Positions 45,053 through 54,220 of a stretch of 64,000 nucleotides of DNA are shown in pieces; the stretch's first letter is position 1; every line of letters starts with the position of its first letter. The position numbers and the translations under genes are program-made. The notes under the pieces are model-generated. The model made no database searches. It was given only the letters and a program-made list of their open reading frames with translations, and was not told the DNA's origin. The stretch comes from JBAXXL01 sp037127915 (lineage in GTDB: Bacteria > Bacteroidota > Ignavibacteria > Kapaibacteriales > UBA2268), in NCBI GenBank assembly GCA_037127915.1, contig JBAXXL010000007.1:49887-113886 (forward strand), in the 5' to 3' direction.

Positions 45053-45862
45053 ATGACATTGAACCCTTTTCCAAAGATAATGGGAATACTTAATCTTACC
45101 CCCAATTCATTCTCGGATGGAGGCAAATATCAGACATTTAAACAAGCTATTACGCATGCTGTTTCGATGATTGAAAGTGGGGCCGATATTATAGATATTG
45201 GCGGTGAGAGTACTCGTCCGGGCGCACCGGAGGTTAGTGAACAGCAGGAAATTGACCGCGTTATTCCTGTGGTCGAAGAACTGAAAAAGCTTTATCCCGA
45301 ATTGGTATTATCAATAGATACGACTAAATCAAAAGTAGCACTCGAAGCTTTGAAATTGGGAGCTGATATAATTAACGATATAAGCGGTTTGCAGTTTGAT
45401 GAGAAAATTGCGGAATATGTTGCCGAGTATAACAAAGCATTAATAATAATGCACATAAAAGGAGTCCCTCGTACTATGCAGGTAAACCCGGAATACTGTG
45501 ATTGTACTCAAGAAGTATTTGATTTCTTACAAAATAAAATAAATCTTGCAAAGAGTTTCGGTGTTAAAAAGGTAATTGCCGATATTGGAATTGGTTTTGG
45601 CAAGACATATCAAAACAATTGGGAATTACTCAGAAATCTAAGTAAATTTGAAGAATTGAACGTGCCTTTAGCTTTAGGTATATCGCGTAAAACATTTATA
45701 GGTATATTGTTTAATATCCCAGAACCTGCAAAACGAGATGTCGAAACTGCTTTTATACATTCCCTTCTTCTTGATAAAAAAGTAGATATTATAAGAGTTC
45801 ACAATGTGGAATTGTACAAGAAAATTAGGGATATTTATTATTTGTTAAATAATGCAAATTAA
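45053..45862 (+). CDS. folP: Dihydropteroate synthase
   Basis: A 269-residue TIM-barrel enzyme joining p-aminobenzoate to dihydropterin pyrophosphate in folate synthesis, and the target of sulfonamides. It shows MGILNLTPNSFSDGGKY, ADIIDIGGESTRPGA, SIDTTKSKVA, NDISGL and the later FGKTYQNN and GISRKTFIG. Length and motif order are normal. Its stop shares bases (TTAA) with the stop of the helicase gene on the other strand. Confidence 0.95.
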   Translation: MTLNPFPKIMGILNLTPNSFSDGGKYQTFKQAITHAVSMIESGADIIDIGGESTRPGAPEVSEQQEIDRVIPVVEELKKLYPELVLSIDTTKSKVALEALKLGADIINDISGLQFDEKIAEYVAEYNKALIIMHIKGVPRTMQVNPEYCDCTQEVFDFLQNKINLAKSFGVKKVIADIGIGFGKTYQNNWELLRNLSKFEELNVPLALGISRKTFIGILFNIPEPAKRDVETAFIHSLLLDKKVDIIRVHNVELYKKIRDIYYLLNNAN

Positions 45863-48800
45863 TCTAATTCTTCAATTCTGATGAAAGCGGAATTTTCTTT
45901 ATGGAATTCAATCAACTTTTTATAAACTTTGCTTTGATTTAATGCATCTTCATTACCTAGAATAACTAAATTCTCTTTAGCTCTTGTTAATGCGACATTT
46001 AATTTGCGATCAATTGTTATTCCATCTATCTCAAATTCGGAAATAATATTATCCATTTCCCCTGCTCTGTTTACTGCAAAAGAAATTAAAATTACTTCTT
46101 TTTCACTGCCTTGGAAGCGTTCAACCGTATCAACCAAAACCTTATTTTGATATTTGGGTGCGAGCCGTTTGCGAATTTCTGCGCATTGAAGACGGAAAGG
46201 TGCGATTATACCCAAATTATTTTCCACATATTCTTGACCAAAACGCTCAGCAAAAAGACTGGTTATTTTGGCAATTAGCTTAGCTTCTGCAATGTTCATT
46301 TTTGAGGAATATTCAGTTTTCGAAGCGATAAATAAACTGCGATGATCATTTAAAAAACGCTCTAATCTTGATTGATTTTCTGAATCAAATAGTTGTCTAT
46401 ATTCGTTTTGTTTTTCGGTATGATAAACCAATAAGGCATTTGAATAGAAGTTGATATTAGGAAATTCCTGAATATCACGATGCATCCGTGCTTGATGTGT
46501 TAGCATCCCAAAAGCATTCTGCCAGTCGTTTTTCTGGCAGATCTTCAAAAGCCGCGAAAATAGCGATGCACTTAAATCGGCTAGTTCAATTTCGTTCAGA
46601 TTTTTTTCTTTTATAAGGCTATGCTCTTTTTCTTGCAGAACGACCGCAGGAAGCTGTTTCTCATCACCAATAAGAATAAATCTGTCAAACTCGGAAAGAA
46701 AGCCTGTGAGTTGATTCTCGACGATTTGAGCTGATTCGTCGATGATTACGGTATTGAATTTCTTAAGTTCGAAAAGTTCGGTATTATTTGCTAAAAAAGA
46801 TGTGGTAGCGCAAAACACTCTAGTCTTCTTAATCAACTTGTAGCTCTCATTTAAACTCTTTTGCCAAACGATGTCTGACAAAGTGTTTTCTTTGAAAACC
46901 GAGGATTCTTTTGAACCTAAGCGGATAAATGGTATTTCGGGAGTAGCATTCTTTAAAGCACTGCAAATCTCGTCCACTGCCCTATTTGTATATGCTAAAA
47001 GAAGTACGTTTTCAGTTGTTTCATCGAAAAGATATTTCACAAGATATCGAAGCATATATGAAGTTTTCCCGGTACCGGGAGGACCCTGAATCAAATAATA
47101 ATCTTTGGCTGAAATAGCTTGCTTTAATAGTTCATTCTGCTTTTCGGAAAGCTCTTTATAACCGGCAAAATTTACTGCTTCAAATTGAGGCTCCCTTATT
47201 CCTAAAATTAAATCGCGGTACGCTTGATCAGTTTTAATTAATCCGGAGAACAGTTTTAAGTTCTTTTTATATAGAGAGTCAGTGTTATCCGAAGCGATAT
47301 TCCAAAATTCCGTTTCTTTTAAAAGCGATTCCTTTATAAGTTTATTACGTAAAGTGATTGTGATAAAATCATTATTGATTTCTCTAACTGCCGCTTTGAT
47401 AATTTGCTCATTATAAATTTTCTTTTCATTGCTATAGGGATAGAGTATTACTGAATCACCATAGCGAATTGAATTGTTAGTTTCCACAGAAAAGCTAAAG
47501 CTCAAATACCCTTTTTCAAATTCACATTTATCATTTATCAGTTGAACTTTGTTTATTATGTTTGGATTATCCGATATACCGGTTGAATTCCAAAGTGAAT
47601 TTGCCGCTTTATTAGAGTTCTTAGTAAAAGAACCAATATTTGATGCCGCTATTTCGCGGAAAATAAACGCAACATTTTTCAGAAAATATAAGCGTTCAAC
47701 TTCGCTCAATCTATCGAAATTGAGCGAAAAGTTGAATACATCCATTTCTACATAACTCGGTACGCTTCCGATAATATTTGGGCGTAGATTGTATATTTCT
47801 TCATAATTATCTTCAGATATTTTCTTTTCCAAAGCTGTTATGCGATTTCTGGTGTGAACGACTTCTTGCTTATTTTTAAATATATTAGGAGCCGCTCTTA
47901 AAGGTGATTTCGGGCTGGAAGAATAAAGAATTGTTGTGGTACCAGTTCTTTTTTCAAAAGCTGTATCCAGAAGCAGATTATAGCAGGTGGTTTGCGCTAA
48001 ATGATTCATCCAAAGTCCGGTTTTCACTCCAATAGACTTATTTTTATAGAAATAATCAAGCGATGGTGCTTTACCGGATTTCAATTCGATTATATTCTTT
48101 TTATCCGGGTTTTCTTCAAATTCCTGTAGCAAATCCAATCGTCCTTTAATACCATAAATAGGAGAAATAAACGAAGGTTCAACCGATAAATTGCCACTTT
48201 TTAAATCAGGCATTAGTGTTCGTAAACTTTCGAAATGAACTGCCGCACTTTCGCGTAAGAGCTTTGATTCAGTTGGTTTGCTCATTGCTAAAGAAAAGCT
48301 GGAGATTGGCTTTTGTAAAAGGGCTTTTTCAAAAACGGAGTTAAAATCAACAAACATATCGCTTAAAAGTTCATCGAATAAAGTGTTAATAACATTACCC
48401 AAAACCAAGCTTTTCGAAATTCTATCGCGGTTCAACTTCTTTAAAAAATAAAGGTGTACATTTATTCCTACAGAATCGAAACATTCCGCAATATCCGTCG
48501 CGTCAATCATATAGTCAGGTTCTAATACAACTAACGAATCCTTACCTGCTGTTATAATGGTTTGTTCACCGTTAACAATCTGAACAGAAAAGAGTTTCAA
48601 TTTTGCCCCTTTCCAAGCTATAACATACAAATCAGACCAAATATCATATAGTTTAAGAATTACAATTTCATTTTCTTCATTTCTACATTCGAATAAAATA
48701 CTTTTGCTTTTAGATATTTTCTTATTTTCTATGATTAAGGTTACGTCATCGGAAAGATTGTCTTTTTCTAAATTAACTTTAGAATAAGCGCTCAATTTGG

Positions 48801-49182
48801 CATTTTTATTCAATTTTGAGAAATTACTTACGGTTATTCCATCCTCTAATATTTCTATAAACTGTGCTGTAGTATATAGAATAAAATCAATATCATCCGA
48901 TGAACAATATAATTGATAATTACTTTTGGTTAAACGGAGATAAAATGAATAAGATAGGCGTAAACGTGTTTCCAGTTCTTTGCTTATACTAAATTCACCT
49001 ATAACGAAGTTGAGTTTAGTAGTAAAGTTAGAAAAGTATTTTTTTTCTTTGGAACAAATTTCGTTAACAATCTGATTTATAATTTCGAAAGCAGTAGAAA
49101 ATAAGATAGGCGGATTTAATTCCGCCTTATCTAAATTATCAATCAATTCTTCGAGAGTATTTTTATAAACTTCCAAATTCAT
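45859..49182 (-). CDS. Dna2-like nuclease-helicase (PD-(D/E)XK + superfamily 1 helicase)
   Basis: A 1107-residue protein. Residues 1-250 match no domain I know. About 260-400 resemble a RecB/Cas4-type nuclease: GNVINTLFDELL, YGIKGRLDLL (Asp), NIIELKSGKAPS (Glu-x-Lys) and AQTTCYNLLL (QxxxY). The usual His of motif I is Asn, and I see no four-Cys iron-sulfur set, so it differs from Cas4 and yeast Dna2. From about 690 there is a UPF1/Dna2-type helicase: Walker A LIQGPPGTGKTS, TNRAVDEI, Walker B VIIDESAQ, GDEKQLPAV and the closing VERFQGSEKEVI and ALTRAKENL. It follows recJ by 7 bp. Confidence 0.82.
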   Translation of the reverse strand: MNLEVYKNTLEELIDNLDKAELNPPILFSTAFEIINQIVNEICSKEKKYFSNFTTKLNFVIGEFSISKELETRLRLSYSFYLRLTKSNYQLYCSSDDIDFILYTTAQFIEILEDGITVSNFSKLNKNAKLSAYSKVNLEKDNLSDDVTLIIENKKISKSKSILFECRNEENEIVILKLYDIWSDLYVIAWKGAKLKLFSVQIVNGEQTIITAGKDSLVVLEPDYMIDATDIAECFDSVGINVHLYFLKKLNRDRISKSLVLGNVINTLFDELLSDMFVDFNSVFEKALLQKPISSFSLAMSKPTESKLLRESAAVHFESLRTLMPDLKSGNLSVEPSFISPIYGIKGRLDLLQEFEENPDKKNIIELKSGKAPSLDYFYKNKSIGVKTGLWMNHLAQTTCYNLLLDTAFEKRTGTTTILYSSSPKSPLRAAPNIFKNKQEVVHTRNRITALEKKISEDNYEEIYNLRPNIIGSVPSYVEMDVFNFSLNFDRLSEVERLYFLKNVAFIFREIAASNIGSFTKNSNKAANSLWNSTGISDNPNIINKVQLINDKCEFEKGYLSFSFSVETNNSIRYGDSVILYPYSNEKKIYNEQIIKAAVREINNDFITITLRNKLIKESLLKETEFWNIASDNTDSLYKKNLKLFSGLIKTDQAYRDLILGIREPQFEAVNFAGYKELSEKQNELLKQAISAKDYYLIQGPPGTGKTSYMLRYLVKYLFDETTENVLLLAYTNRAVDEICSALKNATPEIPFIRLGSKESSVFKENTLSDIVWQKSLNESYKLIKKTRVFCATTSFLANNTELFELKKFNTVIIDESAQIVENQLTGFLSEFDRFILIGDEKQLPAVVLQEKEHSLIKEKNLNEIELADLSASLFSRLLKICQKNDWQNAFGMLTHQARMHRDIQEFPNINFYSNALLVYHTEKQNEYRQLFDSENQSRLERFLNDHRSLFIASKTEYSSKMNIAEAKLIAKITSLFAERFGQEYVENNLGIIAPFRLQCAEIRKRLAPKYQNKVLVDTVERFQGSEKEVILISFAVNRAGEMDNIISEFEIDGITIDRKLNVALTRAKENLVILGNEDALNQSKVYKKLIEFHKENSAFIRIEELD

Positions 49183-49189
49183 ATTTTTT

Positions 49190-50899
49190 TTATTCTACGG
49201 CTTCCGGTTGAATATCAATAATATTCAGTTGAGGTGAACGTGCCCCAAGATGCGCCGTTTCTTCCAAATTATATACAATTTTAAATTTCTTATTTCTTGT
49301 GCACAAGCTGATTTTATGTGCTAAATTATTACCGATAGCGTCGATGACAAAATTATTCTGTTTTGCACGGAAGCGGATATTATTATTACCGAATACTTTT
49401 ATTCCATTAACTGATTGTACGTTTCTGGAGAAAAATACCGGTTTAATATTATGAAATCCGTATGGCGCAAAGAAGTCTAATGTCTTGAAGAACATAGGAG
49501 ACAACTCATTCAATTTCAACTCTGCGTCAATCAATATCTCAGGTTTAAGCATTTCTAAACTTAAATATTCGTGAGCATAATCATTAATCCTGCGTCTAAG
49601 TTCCGGTACATTTGCTATATCCAGCGATAAACCTGCGGCAAACCTATGACCGCCAAATTCAATCATTAGATCTGAACATTTCTTCAAAGCAGAGTGGATA
49701 TCGAAAGAACTTATCGAACGCGCAGAACCTTTAGCGATGCCTTCTAAAGTAGTCATCAAAATAGCGGGCATATTATATCGATCAACAAGCCTCGAAGCCA
49801 CAATACCGATAACACCAGCGTGCCAAGTGTCCTTATGTATTACTAAGACTCGGCAATTGGGGTCTTTTACTAGTTCATCTGCCATAGGAATTGCTTCTTC
49901 AAATGTCTGTTGGTCAAATATTCTGCGTCTTCTATTTTCTTCTTCTAACTCTTGCGCTATTCTAAAAGCGGCAATCTCGTTTTTCTGCATCATCATTTCG
50001 ACCGAGCGCTTCGCATCGCCCAATCTTCCTGCGGCATTGATAAGAGGAGCTACGGAAAAGACGATATTTGAAGCAGTCATACTTCCACCGCGTAAACCGG
50101 TGCAATACATTAATCCTTTTAATCCGGGTCTTAGGTTTTTATTCATTAAACTTAAACCATGATGAACAAGAATCCTATTTTCGTCAACCAAAGGAACCGA
50201 ATCCGCTACTGATGCAAGAGCTACGAAATCCAAATAGCTCATAGCTTTTTCCTCGCAATTCAATTTTAAGGAGATTGCGTGTATAATTTTAAATGCTACA
50301 CCGCAAGCGGCAAGCCCTTTAAATGGATAATCATCCTGTGGCCGCAACGGGTCAATAACCGCAAAAACCTCAGGAACAGTGTCGCCCGGTTCATGGTGAT
50401 CGCAAATTATAACATCCAAATCTTCGTATTTTTTTGCAAAATCGAGTGGATTATACGAAGTGATACCAACATCAACTGTCAGTAAAACTTTTGCACCATA
50501 CGATAAACCTAAGGAAATACTTTTTTCAGAAAGCCCATACCCTTCAGTAAAACGGTCAGGTATGTAATACTTTATCTCTCCGCCAATTTCTGTGATAAAT
50601 TGGCATACCATTGCTGTACTTGCGGTACCATCCACATCATAATCACCGTGAACCCAGATCAGTTCTTTGTTTTTAACCGCTAAAATCAATCTATCAACTA
50701 CCTTGTCCATGTCTTTCATAAGAAATGGATTATGTAGATCTGATAGTGTAGGTTTAAAGAACTTTTCAACCTCTTCACTAGTTTTGAGATTCCTAGATAT
50801 AAGCACTTGGGCTAAACTTCGTGGAAGTTTTAGTCGCTTTGCAAATTCTATATCGGTACCTTTTTCATACTCTTGTCGAAATTTCCAATGATAATTCAA
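49190..50899 (-). CDS. recJ: Single-stranded-DNA-specific exonuclease RecJ
   Basis: A 569-residue DHH-family 5'-3' exonuclease used in recombination and mismatch repair. DHH-domain marks are HGDYDVDGTAST, VDVGITSY, ICDHHEPGD and IDPLRPQDDYPFKGLAACGVAFK. The DHHA1 domain carries FGGHRFAAGLSL, and an OB-like end follows. The start is a TTG at 50899 giving the typical opening (Met)-NYHWKFR, preceded by AAAGG. It is probably transcribed with the downstream Dna2-like gene, and the pair suggests a repair or replication-fork unit. Confidence 0.93.
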   Translation of the reverse strand: MNYHWKFRQEYEKGTDIEFAKRLKLPRSLAQVLISRNLKTSEEVEKFFKPTLSDLHNPFLMKDMDKVVDRLILAVKNKELIWVHGDYDVDGTASTAMVCQFITEIGGEIKYYIPDRFTEGYGLSEKSISLGLSYGAKVLLTVDVGITSYNPLDFAKKYEDLDVIICDHHEPGDTVPEVFAVIDPLRPQDDYPFKGLAACGVAFKIIHAISLKLNCEEKAMSYLDFVALASVADSVPLVDENRILVHHGLSLMNKNLRPGLKGLMYCTGLRGGSMTASNIVFSVAPLINAAGRLGDAKRSVEMMMQKNEIAAFRIAQELEEENRRRRIFDQQTFEEAIPMADELVKDPNCRVLVIHKDTWHAGVIGIVASRLVDRYNMPAILMTTLEGIAKGSARSISSFDIHSALKKCSDLMIEFGGHRFAAGLSLDIANVPELRRRINDYAHEYLSLEMLKPEILIDAELKLNELSPMFFKTLDFFAPYGFHNIKPVFFSRNVQSVNGIKVFGNNNIRFRAKQNNFVIDAIGNNLAHKISLCTRNKKFKIVYNLEETAHLGARSPQLNIIDIQPEAVE

Positions 50900-50929
50900 C
50901 CTTATAACCTTTATTTAAATTAATCACCA

Positions 50930-50961
50930 CAAAATTACAAAGAAAAATATTATTTTCCAAT
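50930..50961 (-). promoter_or_regulatory. Predicted promoter of recJ (ATTG, 20 bases, TAATTTTG)
   Basis: On the - strand TAATTTTG lies at 50937-50930 and ATTG at 50961-50958, 20 bases upstream. The start of recJ is about 30 bases further on. Confidence 0.6.
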
Positions 50962-50966
50962 AAAGT

Positions 50967-51004
50967 GTGTAAAAATATTGACTAATATTTGACTTTTTTT
51001 ACAC
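50967..51004. promoter_or_regulatory. Spaced inverted repeat upstream of recJ
   Basis: GTGTAAAAA (50967-50975) and TTTTTACAC (50996-51004) are perfect inverted arms flanking two TATTGACT/TATTTGACT direct repeats. It lies just upstream of the recJ promoter and could bind a regulator. Confidence 0.35.
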
Positions 51005-51218
51005 TTATTTTAGGTTGAATTTTAATATTTCTATAGTATGATAATATAAATATATGATTACCAAATATATAGTAGAACTTGGCAGAGTCTTGAGTTTAGG
51101 ACTTATTTATAGTTTTTTTTGCATAAGTGGAGAGTGAATATAACAAAGAATGAACAGCTTTTTTGGAGTCCATATTATGATTCAGAAATAATTTCTTGAA
51201 TTTCAGCTAAGATAAGAT

Positions 51219-52193
51219 TTATTTCTTCCTGCTAATAGCATATTTTGCAAAATCAATTAATGATTCTTTATAATCATTATCAGGTAGATCTTTAATCTGT
51301 TCAATAGCTTGTAACGAATAATTCTCCGCTTTGTCTTGTGCATATTTGATTCCACCGTTATTCACAACAAAATCAACAATTTTTGCTATTTCATCTTTGC
51401 GGATTTTTTTCTTTTTTATAATCTTTAATATTGCTATTCGTTCAGATTTCTTTACGTTTTTTAGTACATATACCAAGGGTAATGTGATTCTTTTTTCTTT
51501 AATATCATTACCTGTCGGTTTGCCAATTATATTTGCGTTCGAAATATAATCAAAAATATCATCTTTTATTTGAAAAGCTAAGCCAACAAATTCTCCGTAG
51601 AGCTTCATTTTTTGAATAACTTCTTCGCTAGCCCCGACGCTTTCAGCACCAATTTTGCACCCTGCTGAAAGCAAAGATGCTGTTTTGTTGGAAATTATGT
51701 TCAAATAGGTTTCTTCGTCTAATTCAACATTTTTACTTTTTTCGAGAGCCAGTAATTCACCTTCACTCATTCGCTTGACTGAGTCGGATATGATTTTTAG
51801 AAAACCATTTTCATTTCTTTCTATTGCAGTCAGCAATCCTTTACCAAGTAAATAATCGCCAACCAAAATTGCTGTTTTATTGTTCCATACGGAATTTATA
51901 CTTGGAAATCCACGCCTTTCTTTTGCTTCATCTACAACATCGTCGTGAACTAATGTTGCATTGTGTAATAATTCTACCAACGATGCACCAATGTACGTAC
52001 GTTCATTGATTGTACCATTTACTCCGGCAGATAACAATACTAATGCCGGTCTGATTTTTTTTCCACCGGTTTTATTAATATAGCTCAGCACCGTTGATAA
52101 CAATGATACTTTTGTTGAAAACAAAGATTTATAATATTTAGAGAACGCCTCTAGATTTTCTTCAATTGGAAAGAGTATATCAGCTATTGCCAT
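51219..52193 (-). CDS. Polyprenyl diphosphate synthase (trans, long chain)
   Basis: A 324-residue all-alpha prenyltransferase that extends isopentenyl units, probably for the side chain of a quinone. It has the first Asp-rich motif LVHDDVVDEAKERRG, the second Asp-rich motif AFQIKDDIFDY, and GKKIRPALVLLSAG near the N-terminus. It resembles octaprenyl/heptaprenyl synthase. Chain length is not predicted. The start overlaps the CitE-like gene by 14 bases, which fits an operon. Confidence 0.88.
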   Translation of the reverse strand: MAIADILFPIEENLEAFSKYYKSLFSTKVSLLSTVLSYINKTGGKKIRPALVLLSAGVNGTINERTYIGASLVELLHNATLVHDDVVDEAKERRGFPSINSVWNNKTAILVGDYLLGKGLLTAIERNENGFLKIISDSVKRMSEGELLALEKSKNVELDEETYLNIISNKTASLLSAGCKIGAESVGASEEVIQKMKLYGEFVGLAFQIKDDIFDYISNANIIGKPTGNDIKEKRITLPLVYVLKNVKKSERIAILKIIKKKKIRKDEIAKIVDFVVNNGGIKYAQDKAENYSLQAIEQIKDLPDNDYKESLIDFAKYAISRKK

Positions 52194-53088
52194 TTGGTAC
52201 CTTTTTTAAAGTTGATTTTGCTATTGAATAAGTTGCAATATCTATCATTTTGCCATCATAAGATATCGAGGCTTTTCCCTCGGAAAGTGCTTTTTCAAAT
52301 AATTCTATTACCATTTCGGCATTGTTTATCATTTTTCTTGATGGCATAAAGATTTCATTAATAATTTCTACTTGAGACGGATGAATTGCCCATTTAGCGT
52401 TAATACCTTTTGAATGGGCAATATTTGATGACTTTTTAAGCATTTCCGGATTCTGATAATCTCCAAACGGAGCATCAATTGCTTCAATCCCATTAGCCTT
52501 AGCTGTAACACTAAGGCAATTTAAAGCATAATCAATCAAAGAGTGACTTTCGGTGCTTAACTCTTCCCCATGCCCAGAAATAGAGTTCAAATCCATTCCC
52601 ATTGATTCGGAAAAATCTGCAATCCCAAAAACCAAAGCCGAGATTCGCCCCGATGAAGTTGCAATATTATTTATATTAATAAGCGCCTTGGCTGATTCGA
52701 TGCAAATATCAAATTTAAGTTTGGATTCAATATTATTCTTGCTTTCGAGACAGTTTATATAAGTTTCGACAAATGTAACATCTTTTGCCGATTCGACTTT
52801 TGGTATTACTAAATAATCTATTTTATTTAATATCACATCCTCTAAATACGTTAAATCGTCCAAAATATAAGTACTATTGATAGCATTTATTCTTAGTGAA
52901 ATCAGTTTGTCAAATTTTGTATAAGTATTAAAAAAATCCAATAATAATTCACGTGCCTGGGATTTGCTATCAGCCGAAACAGAATCCTCCAAATCAAATT
53001 GAATACAGTCGGCATTAGAATTTAATGCTTTTGTAAACATTTGGTTTTTATTTCCGGGAACAGATAATATGCTTCGTCTAAATTGCAT
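52180..53088 (-). CDS. CitE-like HpcH/HpaI aldolase family lyase
   Basis: A 302-residue TIM-barrel lyase of the citrate-lyase beta/malyl-CoA lyase group. The opening RRSILSVPGNKNQMFTKAL, the metal-site IQFDLEDSV, the middle VFGIADFSESMGMD and the later AKWAIHPSQVEIINE are family features. Members cleave citryl-, malyl- or methylmalyl-CoA. No citD, citF or other subunit gene is nearby, so a stand-alone malyl-CoA/citramalyl-CoA lyase activity is likelier than classical citrate lyase. It starts one base after purM ends. Confidence 0.83.
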   Translation of the reverse strand: MQFRRSILSVPGNKNQMFTKALNSNADCIQFDLEDSVSADSKSQARELLLDFFNTYTKFDKLISLRINAINSTYILDDLTYLEDVILNKIDYLVIPKVESAKDVTFVETYINCLESKNNIESKLKFDICIESAKALININNIATSSGRISALVFGIADFSESMGMDLNSISGHGEELSTESHSLIDYALNCLSVTAKANGIEAIDAPFGDYQNPEMLKKSSNIAHSKGINAKWAIHPSQVEIINEIFMPSRKMINNAEMVIELFEKALSEGKASISYDGKMIDIATYSIAKSTLKKVPNGNS

Positions 53089-53089
53089 C

Positions 53090-54085
53090 TTATTTTGCGA
53101 TTATCTCCCCGACAACTATTGGATTTTCTTCCTTTAATAAACTGAATACTTTATCAAAGTTCGAAGGCTTAATTACTAATATCATACCAATGCCCATATT
53201 GAAAGCTTTGCGCATTTCCTCGTCCGAAATTTCACCCGCTTTTTGAATTAGATTGAATATTGGTGGAATTTCCCAACTACCCCAATTAATTTTCATTTCA
53301 CAATCTTTTGGCATAATTCTTTTTGTATTTCCGATAATACCACCACCGGTAATATGTGAAATACCAGTCAAAAGTTCTGCTTCGACTAATGGCAAAACTG
53401 GTTTTAAATATGACTTATGGATCGCTAACAAGGCTTCAGCTAAAGTTGATTTTAATTCGTTTATATATTCATTTATTTCATATTTATCGAGAAGAACTTT
53501 CCGAGCTAAAGAATATCCGTTTGTATGCAAACCAGTTGAAGGTAAACCGATTAATATATCACCGTGTGAAATTTGTTCACCATTTACAACCTTTTCTTTA
53601 CTAACTATACCTACTATCGTACCTGATACATCATATTCTTCGTCTTTATAAATTGATGGCATCTCAGCAGTTTCGCCACCTATCAATGCGCAATCATTTT
53701 CAAGACAACCTTGAGCAAACCCTTGTATAACCTTAGCGGCAACATCAACATTCAATTTTCCGGTGGCAAAGTAATCGAGAAAAAACAATGGCTTAGCACC
53801 ACAACATAAAATATCGTTTGTACAATGATTAACTAAGCACTGCCCTACTGTATCATGTTTATTCGCAATAAAGGCAATTTTTAACTTTGTACCTACACCA
53901 TCGGTGCTCGCAACTAATACAGGAGATTTATAATTTGAAAAATCCGCTTCATAAAACCCACCAAATAAGCCAATGTTTGATAATACTTTATCGTTATGTG
54001 TGGCTTTGATATATGGTTTGATTTTTTGAATTAATTCATCACCGGCTTCTATATCGACTCCGGCATCTTTATATGATACAGACAT
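53090..54085 (-). CDS. purM: Phosphoribosylformylglycinamidine cyclo-ligase (AIR synthetase)
   Basis: A 331-residue ATP-dependent enzyme of purine synthesis. It shows SYKDAGVDIEAGDEL at the start, LVASTDGVGTKLKIA, the signature HCTNDILCCGAKPLFFLDY, GGETAEMPSIY, GLPSTGLHTNGYSLAR and HITGGGIIGNTKR. The length is normal. It is the first gene of a three-gene - strand unit (with the CitE-like and polyprenyl synthase genes). Confidence 0.95.
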   Translation of the reverse strand: MSVSYKDAGVDIEAGDELIQKIKPYIKATHNDKVLSNIGLFGGFYEADFSNYKSPVLVASTDGVGTKLKIAFIANKHDTVGQCLVNHCTNDILCCGAKPLFFLDYFATGKLNVDVAAKVIQGFAQGCLENDCALIGGETAEMPSIYKDEEYDVSGTIVGIVSKEKVVNGEQISHGDILIGLPSTGLHTNGYSLARKVLLDKYEINEYINELKSTLAEALLAIHKSYLKPVLPLVEAELLTGISHITGGGIIGNTKRIMPKDCEMKINWGSWEIPPIFNLIQKAGEISDEEMRKAFNMGIGMILVIKPSNFDKVFSLLKEENPIVVGEIIAK

Positions 54086-54118
54086 TGTTTTCCTAATAAA
54101 GTATGATTTTTATATTTA

Positions 54119-54149
54119 CAAAATTAATAAATATCCCGCAATTTGCAAT
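54119..54149 (-). promoter_or_regulatory. Predicted promoter of purM (ATTG, 19 bases, TAATTTTG)
   Basis: - strand TAATTTTG (54126-54119) with ATTG (54149-54146) 19 bases upstream. It overlaps the divergent promoter for the 54221 gene. Confidence 0.6.
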
Positions 54150-54173
54150 TATAAAAAAAATTATTTAGCTTTG
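54142..54173 (+). promoter_or_regulatory. Predicted promoter (TTTG, 20 bases, TAGCTTTG)
   Basis: TTTG at 54142-54145 and TAGCTTTG at 54166-54173 form a promoter 48 bases before the ATG at 54221. It is divergent from and overlaps the purM promoter. Confidence 0.6.
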
Positions 54174-54220
54174 CATATTATTTTTGACACATATTTAACT
54201 AATTATTTTTTGGAGTCATT

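Larger units (their letters stand above)
50900..51218. other. 319-bp gap upstream of recJ
   Basis: Holds the recJ promoter element at its left edge and a spaced inverted repeat (50967-51004). Two very short frames, ATG at 51150 and 51177, end at the same TAA (51189-51191). I cannot support a gene here. Confidence 0.5.

Noticed and set aside
46223..46231. TTTTCCACA inside the helicase gene
   Set aside because: A single copy inside a coding region is about what chance predicts, so it is not counted with the cluster after rlmD.
45859..49182. Cas4 or part of a CRISPR system
   Set aside because: No repeat-spacer array and no cas genes in the window. The nuclease part lacks the Cys set of Cas4.
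51150..51191. Mini-frame of 13 codons with a GGAG-like site, and a 4-codon frame after TTTTTTGGAGTC
   Set aside because: The start region resembles the ribosome site at 54205-54223, but the frames are too short and have no promoter. Probably a relic or chance.
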